Positions 1 to 12,283 of a stretch of 64,000 nt of DNA are shown piece after piece. How positions within the stretch are numbered: position 1 is the stretch's first letter; the number at the start of each line of letters is the position of its first letter. This DNA is from Scolanthus callimorphus (Eukaryota; Cnidaria; Anthozoa; Actiniaria; Edwardsiidae). The stretch covers positions 5,102,523 to 5,166,522 of the forward strand of contig CM066925.1 in the NCBI GenBank assembly GCA_033964015.1, given 5' to 3'. Under the pieces are notes generated by a model. That model was not told the origin of the DNA and did not search any database. It was given only the letters and a program-made list of their open reading frames with translations. A program made the position numbers and the translations under genes.

Positions 1-1962
1 GTTTTCTTTTTTTTCTCTCGTGATGACGTGCAATATATTTTTTTCTACATCTTCCGTTGTGGATATGTTTTTGGCATTTTATCTGGTTATCGTTTGTCCG
101 TGTTTTATGTTTCTTCTTTGAACTTCAAATACGAATTATTTTAGTATATCTCAATGACAAAAATGGATTTTAAAAGTATTATATCCGAGCCTTTTCGGCG
201 CTCGTTTCTGCATCTCTCAATAGTTTATTTCTCGCCCCATGTCAAGCGTTAATTACATATTTCTCTATGTCAGGTCTTATATTGATCAGCTCATCAAAAA
301 GGCATGCGCACAACTTTTACCTGATAAAATAATTGATTTAAAAAATTACAAGCAGCAAAGGTTTATGTTCGTCGTGGCGATGAGCAAACGGATTTCATTC
401 AAAACTTACTCGTAGTGAGCAAGTGCTTACTCTTGCACACTTTATTATGTTAAAGCTATACTTGAATTGAGCATGATATATCATTTTGTTAGTTGAGTGG
501 TATGACGCTAAAGGCTTCCATGTTGTTATCAGGCTGCTTCAAAGCACCAGCATGAGGCTGATAAGAATTTAACATTAGCGCTCTTCAGCTGGTCGAGAGC
601 TTTGCTGTCCCACGAGATTGATATCTCCCAGGGGAGAACATGCGACAGGTGGCATCGAGCTCTCTTTCTTGACATGTCGTGCATAATTATCCTCAAAACT
701 ATCCTAGTGTTCCTAGCATTTTCTGGCTCATGTAACATGTTTTTTTTAACCGACTTCCATGCACCTAGAGCATCGTTTTGAAACTTTTCGAGAATATTAT
801 AGGAGCCGCTTTAAGCATTATCGAAAACAGGTTCTAAAGTTGGCGCTGAACAATTTCCCATACAAACTTGCTTTACAAAACGCCCATGCATACTGGACCA
901 ATGTTAACGCCTTTTACAAAAATAAAACCTGGAAAAAGAATGCTCAACACTCTGTATTTTTGAACTGGAATTTTCGTAAACAAACGCAACAAAGTTTAGG
1001 CGAGGTTCGTCACATCCTCTCTTCCTCATTTCAACCTTGGACTGGAGTAGTATTCTGTGCATACTATACTACTGACTGGTTTGTAAGGATTTCCGCAAAA
1101 TATAATACACAGACAATTTTTAATCTGTGTTTGGAGATTTGTTTCAAAGGAAACTTTAAACTGGTCCCAAAGTGCTGCGACTAGTCATACAAGTTTAGCT
1201 GGCTAATTCTTTCGATAAACTTTGTCAAACATTTATCGGAGACACGCGTAGTAAAAGAAACAGAGTCATGACGTTAAACGATTCCTTACCCAGTTCGGAA
1301 GACAATTGGAGCTGATTTCCTTGAATCAGACTACTCCTGCTACCGTCATTTTGCCAGTCAGCACAGCTGCGAAATGAGGTAGGTAATATGATTTTTGAAT
1401 AACAATGTAATTAAAACCATAACAGTTAGCTTTCTCAAAAAATGATTGGCTGATTTGCCGTGGGAAATAAGAGTCCATACCACTCTGCTCGCATCAGCTT
1501 GCGCGCGCGGCTCAAAAACAAAGGGAGATTGTTCGAATGCGCGCTCTATTTGCAACGGAAAATGTTTGTAAATTTAACATTTGGTATTTTGTTATGGTAA
1601 AAAATAAACTTCCAGAGGTTTTGAGTTTTGGAATTTCATAATAGAAAGGATGTTTTCCCACATTTTTTCAAACTGGCACTGAACTGAATTATTTTTCTCT
1701 CATCTAAACATTTATCTATTTAATTTCTTGTTTTAAAGATTCGTCATTGCAGCAAAGCCCTAATTTCAAGGGACTTTCGTAATTTCACGAGGGCTATTTC
1801 TAACATTTGAGATTCATAAAATACCATCGCTTCGCATTCGGCTTTCAAGCGCACGAAATCCACTCGCTGTCAATTCTCTTAAACTTCGCTGCGCGACTCG
1901 AGCAATATCGGTTTTTCGCGTGAAATTTAGCGTGGAATTCCCTCGTCAGGCAATGGATTTAC
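1..1962. other. AT-rich stretch with no recognised gene
   Basis: I see no domain, RNA gene or clear transposon end here. A 141-codon open frame at 759-1184 (+) is rich in Lys, Phe, Tyr and Asn, as expected for chance translation of AT-rich DNA, and I recognise no motif in it. It is not called as a gene. Confidence 0.5.
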
Positions 1963-2140
1963 CTATAGAAATCCCTAAATCAACAGCTAAAAACAAAGTT
2001 TTAGATTTGATTTACTAAAATGAATCAAGAAAATTGTTGCCCTATACTCTCTAAATCGGCCGATGGAAATTTGGATGCTTTCCTTGGTACATGTTGCTAT
2101 GCTGTCAAAATAGCGGCTGACTAAGGCTCTTTAAGGCCTG
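1963..2140 (+). repeat. Dispersed repeat, copy 1
   Basis: This stretch resembles 27937-28110 in the same orientation. Shared blocks include TTAGATTTGATTTAC, GATGGAAATTTGGATGC (with changes) and TGTTGCTATGCTGTCAAAAT. Both copies end near GCGGC followed by a TTTAA-containing stretch. It is an old, diverged repeat of unknown class, and no coding capacity is evident. Confidence 0.55.
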
Positions 2141-2224
2141 TAATACGTCTGCACTTTTTGGGCGAATTCGTTAAACTTTGTTACTAGTAAGTCAACGAGT
2201 TTGCTTTTATTTAAGATATATTTG

Positions 2225-2562
2225 CCGGGGGGGACCTATTTTTGGGGCGGGGGTGCTCGTCGGCAACTTTCGATTTTACCCCTAAAAGGTACCTAAAATG
2301 GCGTCGCTTAGTTTATTTTGACCCCCAAAAGGTACCAACAAGACGTATTCTCCCTCGTAATTTTCTCTTGTATTTTTTCCGAGCGAAAATACGTCTCAAA
2401 TTCAGGCTTCAAACAAGCTTGATTTACTAGAACGGACCCCTAACAGGTACCTATCTGGCAAAAATTGCAAGTTTTCAAATTTTACCCCTAAACAGGTACC
2501 AGAGGCCTATTTCAAACCCTAAAAGGTACGACGAGCACCCCCGCCCCAAAAATATGGGAGTC
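2225..2562. mobile_element. G-tract inverted-repeat element, family 1, copy 1
   Basis: The ends are inverted repeats: a G run, then TATTTTTGGGGCGGGGGTGC at the left, and its complement before ATGGGAGTC at the right. The interior repeats a short motif of the type CCCCTAAAAGGTACC. Related copies with the same layout lie at 14937-15398 and 30463-30933. No protein is encoded, so it is a non-autonomous element. Target duplication is unclear because the ends are G runs. Confidence 0.65.
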
Positions 2563-2579
2563 AGCATGGTGTCTACAAT

Positions 2580-3840
2580 CCCGCATTTAAGGTGACTCGC
2601 TCGAAATGGTTTGTGCGCTCATCTGTGTCCAGAGCTGAACTACCAGGTTATACATATCGGGCTATAACTTTTGCGTTTTTTTGCCGATTCCATTAATTCT
2701 TTTTGTAAATCAAGCACAAATGACCCTAGATTAGCTGCGAAGTCTCCGATCTTTGCAATCTTTTCCATCTAAGTGACAATTCTTAAATACAAAGACGACC
2801 CCATAGTTTTTAATGCCCTCTCATAAAAAAAATCTTGCAGATATTTTCGGCTTAAATCTTGGCGATGCTCATTAGAAGACTTGATCTTTCATCTGGCCAA
2901 GTTTTAGAAAATTCGTAGGTCAGAAATGTATTAGCGAGGTCGATGTCGTAGATGTCGTAAATGTACAATCAGACTCAATTCGCGCCAAAGTATTTGTCTA
3001 ATCTATGCAAATTAGTGACCCTTGACTCTTAGATACTCTTGAACTCGCATATTTTATTTCAGTTTCCCTTGACAATGGCGGTAAGATGTCGCCGAAACGT
3101 CGGACTCTTATATCGTTAGTTTTCACATGTATATGTTTATCTAAATCACTGTTGATTAGATGTCGTAGACGCACCACAAATTAAGCCTTTCACTAAGGCA
3201 TGAATGTAAAAATTTCGTGTGCAATAATAAAAGCATTTCAACCTATCAATTTTTGGGACAAGTTACCTAGATGCATGTCAAACTATATGTTAAGAGCAAA
3301 TGATTTAAATCCAAACCACTTAACTTTAGAAGCACTGTTTGTTTGGGGCATAAAACCAGAAATTTATGGCATCTCGCACTTGGTACATTTAACCTTAAAA
3401 TTGGATGTTTTGTATCAAAAGAGATATCACGAAATTAAACTGAATGTTTTTTAAAGCTATTATGCAGATTTAACTTAAAGTTGAATGTTTCATTGCCGCG
3501 AATTCTAATTTTCTTCTGCGAGCTAACTGCGCGCTCTCCATGGACGCAGGTTTCAAACCTGTTGTTATGAAATGCTAATGATCAGGGCACTCAATCACTA
3601 CTGGAACAGAAACATATGACAAACCTATGACAAACATGTGAAAAATATATTAAAAACATATGACATATGAGAGGCGTACGTTTTCAAAATCGAGAGTTCG
3701 GAAGGATTTTCGAGGAACAGGCTTCTAGACTTGGGGAATATATGACAATCCAAGAGAACATATGACATGTATATGACAACAAGCCTTTTATATATGACAG
3801 AAACAGCGCTAACCTGTGGTAACATATGAATAGCGGAGCG
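2580..3840 (-). repeat. CATATG-tailed repeat family, copy 1
   Basis: The stretch is an inverted relative of 12284-14140. Shared blocks include GGTGACTCGCTCGAAATGG, the tract ending in GACGCACCACAAATT, and TTGGGACAAGTTACCTAG. One end is an array of CATATGACA-type motifs (3600-3830). Copy 1 lacks about 280 bp present in copy 2 near the array and also lacks the MITE inserted in copy 2. The class is unknown and I see no transposase. Confidence 0.6.
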
Positions 3841-6160
3841 AGCACCATACCTAAGAAAACAGCGTCAAAAAAGCAGATAATCGCAAAATATAACTGATAA
3901 CTCCAATTGGGTAGCTTATGCAATTTGCTAGGGATCGATCCGATTTTTGGACGTCTCAGCAAGTCCCGGATGTGTACGAGTTCGTGAAGGGATACGTCAC
4001 AATAGCCCTATTGTGACGTCAAGCATGCTCAACTAACAGGGGAGGGGCACGTTGTCAAGTTTTGCAGCCGACAGGGCTGTTAGCGGCTGAAAAAAAAAGC
4101 CAGCCTACAATAATTATTCAGAGGAGAAATACATGAACAAAAAGCGATAAATACAAGCATTTGACTCCTGAAATTCTTCCAGTTTCCAAAAAAAGCTAAT
4201 ATTCCTGTAGTTCCTGCTCGAATTGATTTGTGTTGATTGTGCTGTGAGTGTGAAGTACGAAGTCGAAGTAAAGAGCTACAACTACAAGTACAATAGCACG
4301 CGAGAGAAAACGCAAACAACGACCACAAACCTATTTTCAAGGTAGGTACTTAAACTTTGTAGCTAGTGTATAAAAGTGGCATTTAGTAGTAATCATTTTT
4401 AACTATCGCAAACTTTCATTCGAGTTTTTGTTCTTGTTTTTCGCGCTTTTGCGGCTGTTTTTCACGGCTCGCTACGCTAGTTTGAAAAAGATGAAAGCTG
4501 AATGAGACTAACTTATATAGCAGCCGCTCGGGAGATTTGTCGTTTTTACACGCTAAACTATTGTCTTAAGCTTTTTTTTTTTATCAGAATACCATATTTT
4601 CTAGTGATTTAGAATTGCTGACAATGGGATGGCTGCCGTGGCTGTGTTTATCTTTTGGCGGGGAGACTCGGGAGAAAGTGATATTATAAACTGTCATGGC
4701 AGCCATCTTGTTGAGCTCGCGAGCTTTGGTCATCAAAAGGGCACAAATCAGTGCGAATCACTAAAAGGCATTCGCCATGGGGTTCCAATCTTCAGAGATA
4801 GATAATGGTACAATGATTCTTGAATTCTCTAATGTAACTAAGCGATTTATTCTTAAAATTGAGACCCTTTTTCGACTTCTCAATTTGGTTCGGCTACAAC
4901 GAGTTTTTCCCGAGTTTTTTCACTTAAGATTGATTTAAGGAGGGCCAATTTATAAAACTCTTGTGTTTAATTTAATTTTGTAGAAATTCCCAAGATGTAT
5001 TCCTGGCTGCAGGGGATGCTTCACAGAGTATTTCACATATAACAGGCAAGTGGATATCTATCTAGGAATAATTATCAGCTCTCTCTATCGATTAGTTTAT
5101 GGCATGCTTCTCTGTCGACAATACACAGAAGGCATGGACTTCAGATGTGGAAGTAAAGTGGAGATTTTGCTCACAGATAGAATTCATAGTCCATATTTAA
5201 AATATCAATCAAGGGGATTCAACAAAGAGGATTTTTTACTTCGAATTTTCATTTCCTTGAAGTTTTGACAGGCCCCTGAAATTGATTTTTTAACATGGTA
5301 GTGTATCAGACACTCCTATCCGGCAGGTCCAAAATGCAGACTGAAAAATGCATACCGGAAAATGCACACCAGGTCTCTTCTCTCTGAAAACTCAAAAGAA
5401 CAGTTTTATTTCATCGTTTGATGGAATGGCTAGTACATAAAATATTACAACACTGACAAACTGCGGCCAAAGGTAGAAATATGCAGTAAAATAATTTTGA
5501 ACTGTCAGGATGCCGTTACTATGTAGATGGTTGTTTTATCTTTTACATCTCAAGGGAGTTTATCTCCGATCTTACATGCAAATTTCAGGAATTTTCCATG
5601 AAACGATTTGATACTTTTAGCGCTACTTTAGCTTACATTTGCCCTTCGCTAAGTAAGAGAAAATTACAACTACGATCAATATGTTTTAGGTGTCCTTTTG
5701 ATACAACCATATCTATCGGGGATACAGCAGAGCTGTCAAAACATAAGCCGGCGACCGGGCTCCTTTTTGCCGAATGTGAGAAAAGTTCGAACCATAGAAT
5801 TTTGTTAAATGCAGCCTGAAAGCTCACCTCATATTCTAAAATAAAATAAAACTGGAATTCTCGAGTCTGAGTCAGATTTGGCTTGGTGAAGAAACTTAAC
5901 ATGTTGCATGTTGCTAAATCAATAATTATTATATGAACATATTCAAGAAACTAGCTTTTGCACCAGAACCAAGCTTTCTCATGTTCATACTTGCATTGGA
6001 ACTGACCTATTCTTGCAAGTTTCATCGGCTGAAAAAATCATCTTGGTATATTTTGAGGGCCGTTTATACCTTCACTCGCCACGAAATCAAGCATTGTCAA
6101 CTCCTGACGTTCTATCATGCGAAACTTCTTTTGTTGGGCGGTCTTGATCCAAAAAATAAA
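3841..6160. other. No recognised gene
   Basis: This is AT-rich sequence with only short frames (for example 5050-5268 and 5598-5819) that show no domain. No strong inverted repeat or array was noticed. It may hold diverged transposon sequence. Confidence 0.45.
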
Positions 6161-6563
6161 TCTGTGCCAAGGGACCGTTCATTTTTATCAGGGAGAGGGG
6201 GCTGGTGGAAATGGGGGGGGGGGGGGGGTCACCCAAAAAAATACGGCCTCAAAGGGGGGTCACCCCAAAAAATACGCCACTAAAGGGGGGGTCACCAAAA
6301 AAATACAAGCACATAACAGGGAGGAAACGAAAAGTTTGTATTTTTTACAGAATGCAATATGTTTGTTACAATTTTCAACTCGCTTATATGTTTCTAATTT
6401 CACTACATACATACATACATAACTTTATTTAAACTCGAATTTCAGAGTAGCTTGGTAAAGAAGCTAATATCTCCAAGTATAACATGAAAACGATCACATA
6501 AAAACGATCACATAACAGACGATAATATTATATAGATGCTATAAAGATAATGCAGTCAGTCAT

Positions 6564-7207
6564 TTAAAGAGAAAATTCTTGAAGCTTGAGCATAGACTTA
6601 AAAGTTGAAAACGTGTGTTCGCCTCTCAAGCGTTCTGGTAGGGAGTTCCAAGTTTTTGCAGCAAAATATTTAAAAGAGTGTAGCCCATACGTTGTAGTGA
6701 TAGGCTTAGGAAGTCTGAGTACGTTGCTGCCCCTAAGAGAATAGTTTGTTTTGTGGGTAGCAAACAGGTCTTTCATATATTGAGGGTGTCTGTGATTGTG
6801 AAGACATTTAAAAATAGTAAGCATCATGTTCTGAATTCTTTGATTAAAAAGCGAGATGGTTCCAGATTTGTCCAACAGTTCGTGATAGGAACATTTATAA
6901 TTGTTGAAAATAAGTCTTAAGGTCCGCTTGCTAAGTGATTCCAGCTTCTCTAACTTTCTCATTCCACAAAAGTGCCAGACACTTGAGCAGTTATTAAAAT
7001 GAGGGAGGATAAAAGCCTTATACAAATTTAGCAGTGTGGCATTATTAATGAGCTTTTTGTTTCTTATCATTACATTAAGCTGGTTATTGACTTTTTTACA
7101 GATATCAATTACTAATACGCTTTTCAAAGCTTAATTTATTGTCAAGTGACATGCCTAGTAGGTCTATCGAGTCCTCTACAGGGAAGGAGAAGGTGTGGTC
7201 AGTGTCA
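6564..7207 (-). pseudogene. Non-LTR retrotransposon RT C-terminal fragment
   Basis: The 187-residue frame (7127 to 6564) contains the C-terminal reverse-transcriptase pattern of CR1/L2/Jockey-like elements: LYKAFILPHFNNCSSVWHFC, then RTLRLIF, YKCSYHELL, RRIQNM-like NQRIQNMML and a final TWNSLPERLR. Upstream, to about 7207, the continuing frame reads LLGMSLDNKLSFEK and is separated from the main frame by an apparent one-base insertion near 7110. No palm-domain catalytic YxDD is left, so this is a 5'-truncated, dead copy. Family assignment rests on motif pattern only. Confidence 0.85.
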
Positions 7208-7229
7208 CCCAACTCAATACTTAAATAAA

Positions 7230-7640
7230 ATTTCGGCGCGCTTTGCGCGCATGCAGAATTTAACATCTAATATGCACTGATAGGCCTGCCGGGTAGTCTC
7301 TATGTTTGAAAGAACACACCTTAGGTAAGCGTGAGTTCAATGTTTAGTCATTTCGGCCGCGCTTCACGCAGATGAATAATAATAATTTCTTCATTTGCAA
7401 AGCGCATGAAAAATATTACCTAAAGGCTCAGGAGCCCTTCACTAGGAGCTTTCATATAACCTATATAATTAGTGTATTTTCTGGGCTCCTGACAAGCTTT
7501 GTTTACTATACACAAAAAACCTTCATCTACCCTTTTTCTGAGGCTTGTTTAAATGCAGTTATCAAAAGTTGGGCGCGCTTCGCACGCAAAGAAAGAATTA
7601 TGTGACCCCCTCTTTATGTAAAATGTCTTCTACTAGGTCA
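7230..7640 (+). repeat. Dispersed repeat, copy 1 (pair with 25530-25990)
   Basis: It matches 25530-25990 in the same orientation. Shared blocks include GTAAGCGTGAGTTC, GCCGCGCTTCACGCA, GGGCTCCTGACA and TGTTTACTATAC, then GCGCGCTTCGC and TGTAAAATGTCTTC. Both copies sit inside elements with G-rich ends, so they may be part of the same transposon family. No protein was recognised. Confidence 0.65.
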
Positions 7641-7945
7641 AACAGGGGACCTGAGGTGGGTGTCACGAAAACGTTTAATAGTTCTGAGGGGGGATCGGTT
7701 CCTTAGCTTTGACAGAAGTAAGAAAAACGTTAAGAAGAATGAGACCGCATCACTCAGGTAAGAGTCTATCTTACAGTGCAAGCATTTATAAGAGGGGGGG
7801 GGGGGGGGGCACCAGAAAAAATACATTGGATTTTGGGGGGCCACCTAAAAAAATACGGACATGAAAGGGGGGGCCACCCAAAAAATGCAGGGTCTCCCCT
7901 CATTTCCACCAGCCCCCCCTCCCTGATAAATGTAATAAAACAAAA

Positions 7946-9048
7946 AAACTAATTTACCCGGAGCATGAAAATTTGCCAGGAATGCAACGTTTGCACAGAC
8001 TTGCAAGCCTGCCCTCTTAGCTGCGCCGGCATTCATTGTCAGCGCCGACAAATTTACCACCTGCCCTAAAACATAACATTACATTGAAGATAAGTATAAT
8101 ATGTATGTTATTTTTTATTATTATGTATAAATTATTATTGTTCATTCAACATATTTTCAAGCTTCTGATTGGTTGAGCACCACCAGTAAATTCTTGATGG
8201 CAAACTGCCTGGCTCTCTCAATAAATTAAAGCCGGGAAATTAATTTTGAATGGGCAATAAAACAATTAAAAGTTGGCAAAATTGCAGGCAGAATTCCAAG
8301 CTTGAAAACCCCCTCTCCCATTCAGAATTTCAAAATGCCGCCCGTCCCGGGTACATATTTTCTGGAATTGCCCAATTCACTCTACAACCTTGAATAAGAT
8401 CAATATCGAGGGAGAATTGAGTATATTTTTGGTTCCCAGAATGTAACCAGATCAGGATCCAGAGCATGCTAGGGACTCCTCACAAAGTGGTCTTCTATCG
8501 GTAGGCAAGTGGGGTGGGTGGGGGTGGGGGTGGGGGAATGATAAAACCCCGTTATTATTGAAAAAAAAAATGATGATAGGAGTGCCTGATACAGGCATAA
8601 GATATATAGGGCATAAAAGTACTACTTTTTTTGGGGGGGGGGGGGGGGAGGGTCAATACTGTTGAAGTTTTATTTTTCATCTTTCCTTCTATGCTTTGTT
8701 ACCAAATGTTTTATACAATAACATTCCTTTACTAATATCTGATGTGCCAAAAAATGAAATTGAAAAAGATAAAATTAACCAATTAGATGATAAAAAAAGA
8801 AATGATTTTATTTACCCTTGATTTGATGAACTCATTATTTTTGTGCCAAAAACAATGGTTCCAGTATGTTCAGCTTACTAAAGTATCCACATAGCCATGT
8901 ATGTTTTACATAAGACTGGTAAATAAAAGATCTGTCTTCAAGGCTCATCAGACTTACCGGTGTTATCATCTTTCAGTTTCAGTGACACAACAGCAGGCAG
9001 AGGTGGCTTTTAGATAGACCATACCATCACACAAGTAAAACATAGTTA
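7946..9048. other. No recognised gene
   Basis: It holds simple G-rich patches (8500-8540 with GGGTGGGGG repeats; 8633-8650 a G run) and otherwise AT-rich sequence. No domain was seen in any frame. Confidence 0.45.
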
Positions 9049-9635
9049 GAGCGGTTTTCACATGACTGTTGTGAGTAATTACAAAATACTTGGTAATTGC
9101 TATTGGTTTTGGTTGTGAGTGGATGAGAGCATGATTTTTGATCCTTCAGCCAATCAGATCAAGCAGAAAAAATAATTACACAGTTAACACAATTGCCGGG
9201 CAGTCGCAAAAAAAATTCGCGCCCCCCTGTTGAGGACCCCTGTTGGATTTCCAGGGTGGGTGGTCAAAATGGAGCTCGGAATTCCAGGGTGGGTGGTCAA
9301 AGTAGAGCTTGGAATTCCAGGGTGGGCACCCTTAAAATACGAAATTCCAGGGTGGGTAAGCGCAATTTCCAGGGTGGTCATGAGAAAATCACTGGAATTC
9401 CAGGGTGGGTGGTTCAAATTTAAAAAATCCAGGGTGGGTAGCTGTGACTCGGGTCCTCAACAGGGGGGTGCGGATTTTTTTGCGACTGCCCATTACTTGT
9501 AAATTACTTCACTCGCAAAAAGGAGAGATTGTGAATGAACCTCGCTCTCTGATTGGTTTGTTTTCTAATTTCTATTGCATTTGATGGGATAGTGAATTAC
9601 TGATTTGCTTTAATGACAGTCATGTGAAAACCGCT
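9049..9635. mobile_element. GAGCGG MITE, diverged copy with nested insertion
   Basis: The ends are inverted: GAGCGGTTTTCACATGAC at the left and GTCATGTGAAAACCGCT at the right. This is a variant of the family at 17922, 23456 and 56570. The internal CCAATCAG and GATTGG motifs are also shared. A second element (9198-9491) is inserted in its middle. No coding sequence was seen. Confidence 0.7.
9198..9491. mobile_element. MITE built on a TCCAGGGTGGGT minisatellite
   Basis: Inverted ends start GGGCAGTCGCAAAAAAA, and the right end is TTTTTTTGCGACTGCCC; the arms continue through a TGTTGAGGACCC-type block. Between them the motif TTCCAGGGTGGGTGG recurs seven or eight times with spacers of changing length. 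The element is nested inside the 9049-9635 MITE. I could not define a target duplication. Confidence 0.75.
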
Positions 9636-9639
9636 ATAC

Positions 9640-12283
9640 AGTTTTTTTTTTACTGTAAATACTTGTCAATAGAATCGAGAGCATATGACGCTAAATCAAT
9701 TTTTGGTACTCTTAAGATTATGATTAGAGAAATTGAGTATGATCCGATAAATAGCTGTGAAGTTATGGCATTGAGAACTTTCTGTTTTGCATGCTGAAGA
9801 TGACCTTCTGAGTCTCTTTCTCAATGTGTGTCAAAATGTCTGATTTGCTTGAAATATAAACTCCTTGTGTTATTCAATGTATAATAAGTTTGGTTAAGTA
9901 TGTGCTACACAATCGTGCATTGGGAGGGGGTAGTCCCCAGGGTGGTCCACTTGGTTGCAATCAAAGCAGAAGACTGTTCAAGTTTTAATTCACGCAATCC
10001 TGCTATAAATTTTAATTTTGAGCTTGTAATCTAATTATTAAGTATTGGAGGATCGTAGGATCCTAGAAAATATCCATACTCATTCCTCCATGGTTTGTTT
10101 TGTACAATAACACTAACATTTTCAATAAATTTGGTGATTTTGGAATGACACATTTTAGTAAAAATCGTTTCAATAAAAAAATGTCACATAACGTTTTTCT
10201 CCTTACCCTTTGCTATAGTATCATTCCATTACAATACCTTAAATGGGAACCCTTTTCCATTCACATGGAAAAAATATGCAACTGGGAGGTCCGCTTTTAG
10301 CCAGTGGCTAAATCTATATATTATGTATCTCATTATGACAGAACTCGAGAATTCATTACCACGGCCGAACATATGACAAAAACTGGTCTAGGGTATGTCA
10401 TATGTCAACCTCTACATATGACTCAGTCAGACACATATGACAAAAAGTAAAAAAGATACAAGTGCAAACATATGACAGAGGTCTGAAATAGTAGGATATT
10501 TGACTCCACCAAGGCACATAGGACACAATAGCCATATTCAACTACTTGACAAACTTAAAATATGACACGCTGGTACATTATAACCAAAGGCAAATGCACA
10601 TAACCAAGTATAACACAGAAGATCACTGTTGTTACATTTTGACGAGAGCATATGACTAATTTCAAACGAATTCCTATAGTTCGAGAAGTCTATTGGAGAT
10701 TACTCAAATAATAGAAAAGTGCTAAGTCGATAATTTCAATTGCAAATACAAGTAAAAAGGATTCACAGAGTAGCATGCAAATATCAATGCACAAACTGCT
10801 GCTTACAGGCGTCACTTGCACTTTGACCGAGCGAAACCTGGTTCGAGCTGTGGTCTCTTCTGATTGGCCAATTCGCAATTTTCGTACTGAACCCGCTAAA
10901 ATAAAGCAACGGTATAGTGCTACAACATGGCTTGGAGTATGTCTCCGATCTTGCTCAATTCTGGATGGCAAATGTCCTGTCGCTTTTACGCTATGGTGAT
11001 CATCGCTTTCTTCAAGCGTTACTGTACTGTATTCTCAAAGTACTACGGGGAAAAGGCCTAAACTTCAATCAAGCGGTGAGTTGAAAGTGATTGCAACATT
11101 TACTGTGTGATTGGTTTCATGAATTGGCTGATTTTAAGCTAGAGCCCATTATCTTTTGAGAAAAGAAGTATGATGTTGAAGCATTAGGTAAAACTTTGGC
11201 ATTTCGTATACATTTTGATTAAACGATTCCTGCTTAAACTGGCCAATTCTCGACCTCAACAAGAAGCGGAGAAGCGAGCGCCATTGTGGATTTTAGATTT
11301 TAATTATAAACACGCCAAACACGTCAACTTCTGCTGTGTCCAAACAGCTAATAGCTGATATTACGGCCTACTATTATGAGATTTAGATCGCCCTTTCATC
11401 AATGTAGTCAACTGAACTGAAAACCGAACTTTGTGTAGGTTTTTCAGTTCGATTTAACAAAGTTTATAGAGGAATTTGGTGGCTTTGTGTGTTTTAGTTT
11501 ACCGGAAGTCACGTTACGTTTAGAGGATTGAGTTTAATTAAGCCTGGGGTTACTAAAATCTATTCTAAGAGCTAAGTTGAAGACAACATAGTTTTTTTGC
11601 AGCGCTAACCGTACAATGAGGTTAACTCTTGTGTGTATAAAGCCATGTGCTTTGTCTTTGCAAGAAGAATCAGGCCGGTCATGTCATAAAGCTGAGACAA
11701 TTAAAAATATCTTCCGATTCGGTGGATAATAACTCGGGTAATTTAACTCTTTTATCACACGCGCCGCTCCGATTTAGTTTTGTTCGGGATTCATTGTTTA
11801 AAACAGCTAGAAAATTTGTCGCTTGTATCGTTTCTCCTTGAATTAATTCCTGTTACGAAATTTCGGGAAAAGCTGTTCTGTGTTTACAGTGTTATTTACA
11901 GAAGACTGCAAATTAACAGAATATGAGCTCATCAACACCCGCTTCCGGTAGCTATAAAATGTAGAGATTAAACAGGGGCTAGGTTTGGAAATAGCCGATG
12001 TTACATGCTCGTCAGTAAGAAACGTAAAAGTAATTAATGGCTTTGAGAGTTTTGAAAGTGGGACATTTCAAGCAGTGCGAAAAATTGCAAATGGAGGGCT
12101 AGTAACTGTTTTGTGGCATGTTATATATAAATGAAAGTAGTCAGCTTGTAAGCAAGGCAGAGAGACGGACTTGAGATACGTTATTTCACACTACATGATG
12201 ATAAGTTATCCCTGTCTTATGCCGAAAGAACGTCGCTTTCTGGTAAAGGTGTAAGATCAAGGACTTAAAACCATTATCACACA
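9640..12283. other. No recognised gene; includes a CATATG array
   Basis: Sequence is AT-rich. Apart from the CATATG array at 10366-10660, listed separately, I see only short frames without motifs, such as 10775-10999 and 11647-11841. No splice-linked exon set could be built. Confidence 0.45.
10366..10660. repeat. CATATG-rich degenerate array
   Basis: The palindrome CATATG, usually as ACATATGACA or GTCATATG, recurs about six times, mixed with degenerate forms such as AATATGACA. It resembles the arrays at 3600-3830 and 12290-12800 but lacks the adjoining shared body. It may be a fragment of the same repeat family. Confidence 0.6.

Larger units (their letters stand above)
6164..7935. mobile_element. 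Composite element with G-rich ends
   Basis: The left end (6171-6230) carries TTTATCAGGGAG, then GGCTGGTGGAAATG and a G run. The right end (7888-7930) carries the inverted form, CATTTCCACCAGCC then CTCCCTGATAAA. Beside each end is the same short repeat, CCAAAAAAATACGG with a G run, here in direct rather than inverted orientation. The interior holds a broken reverse transcriptase (6564-7207) and a copy of the 7230-7640 repeat, so the whole looks like a nest. No transposase was seen. Confidence 0.5.

Noticed and set aside
759..1184. A 141-codon plus-strand frame
   Set aside because: No motif, AT-driven composition and no splice context; I could not support it as a gene.
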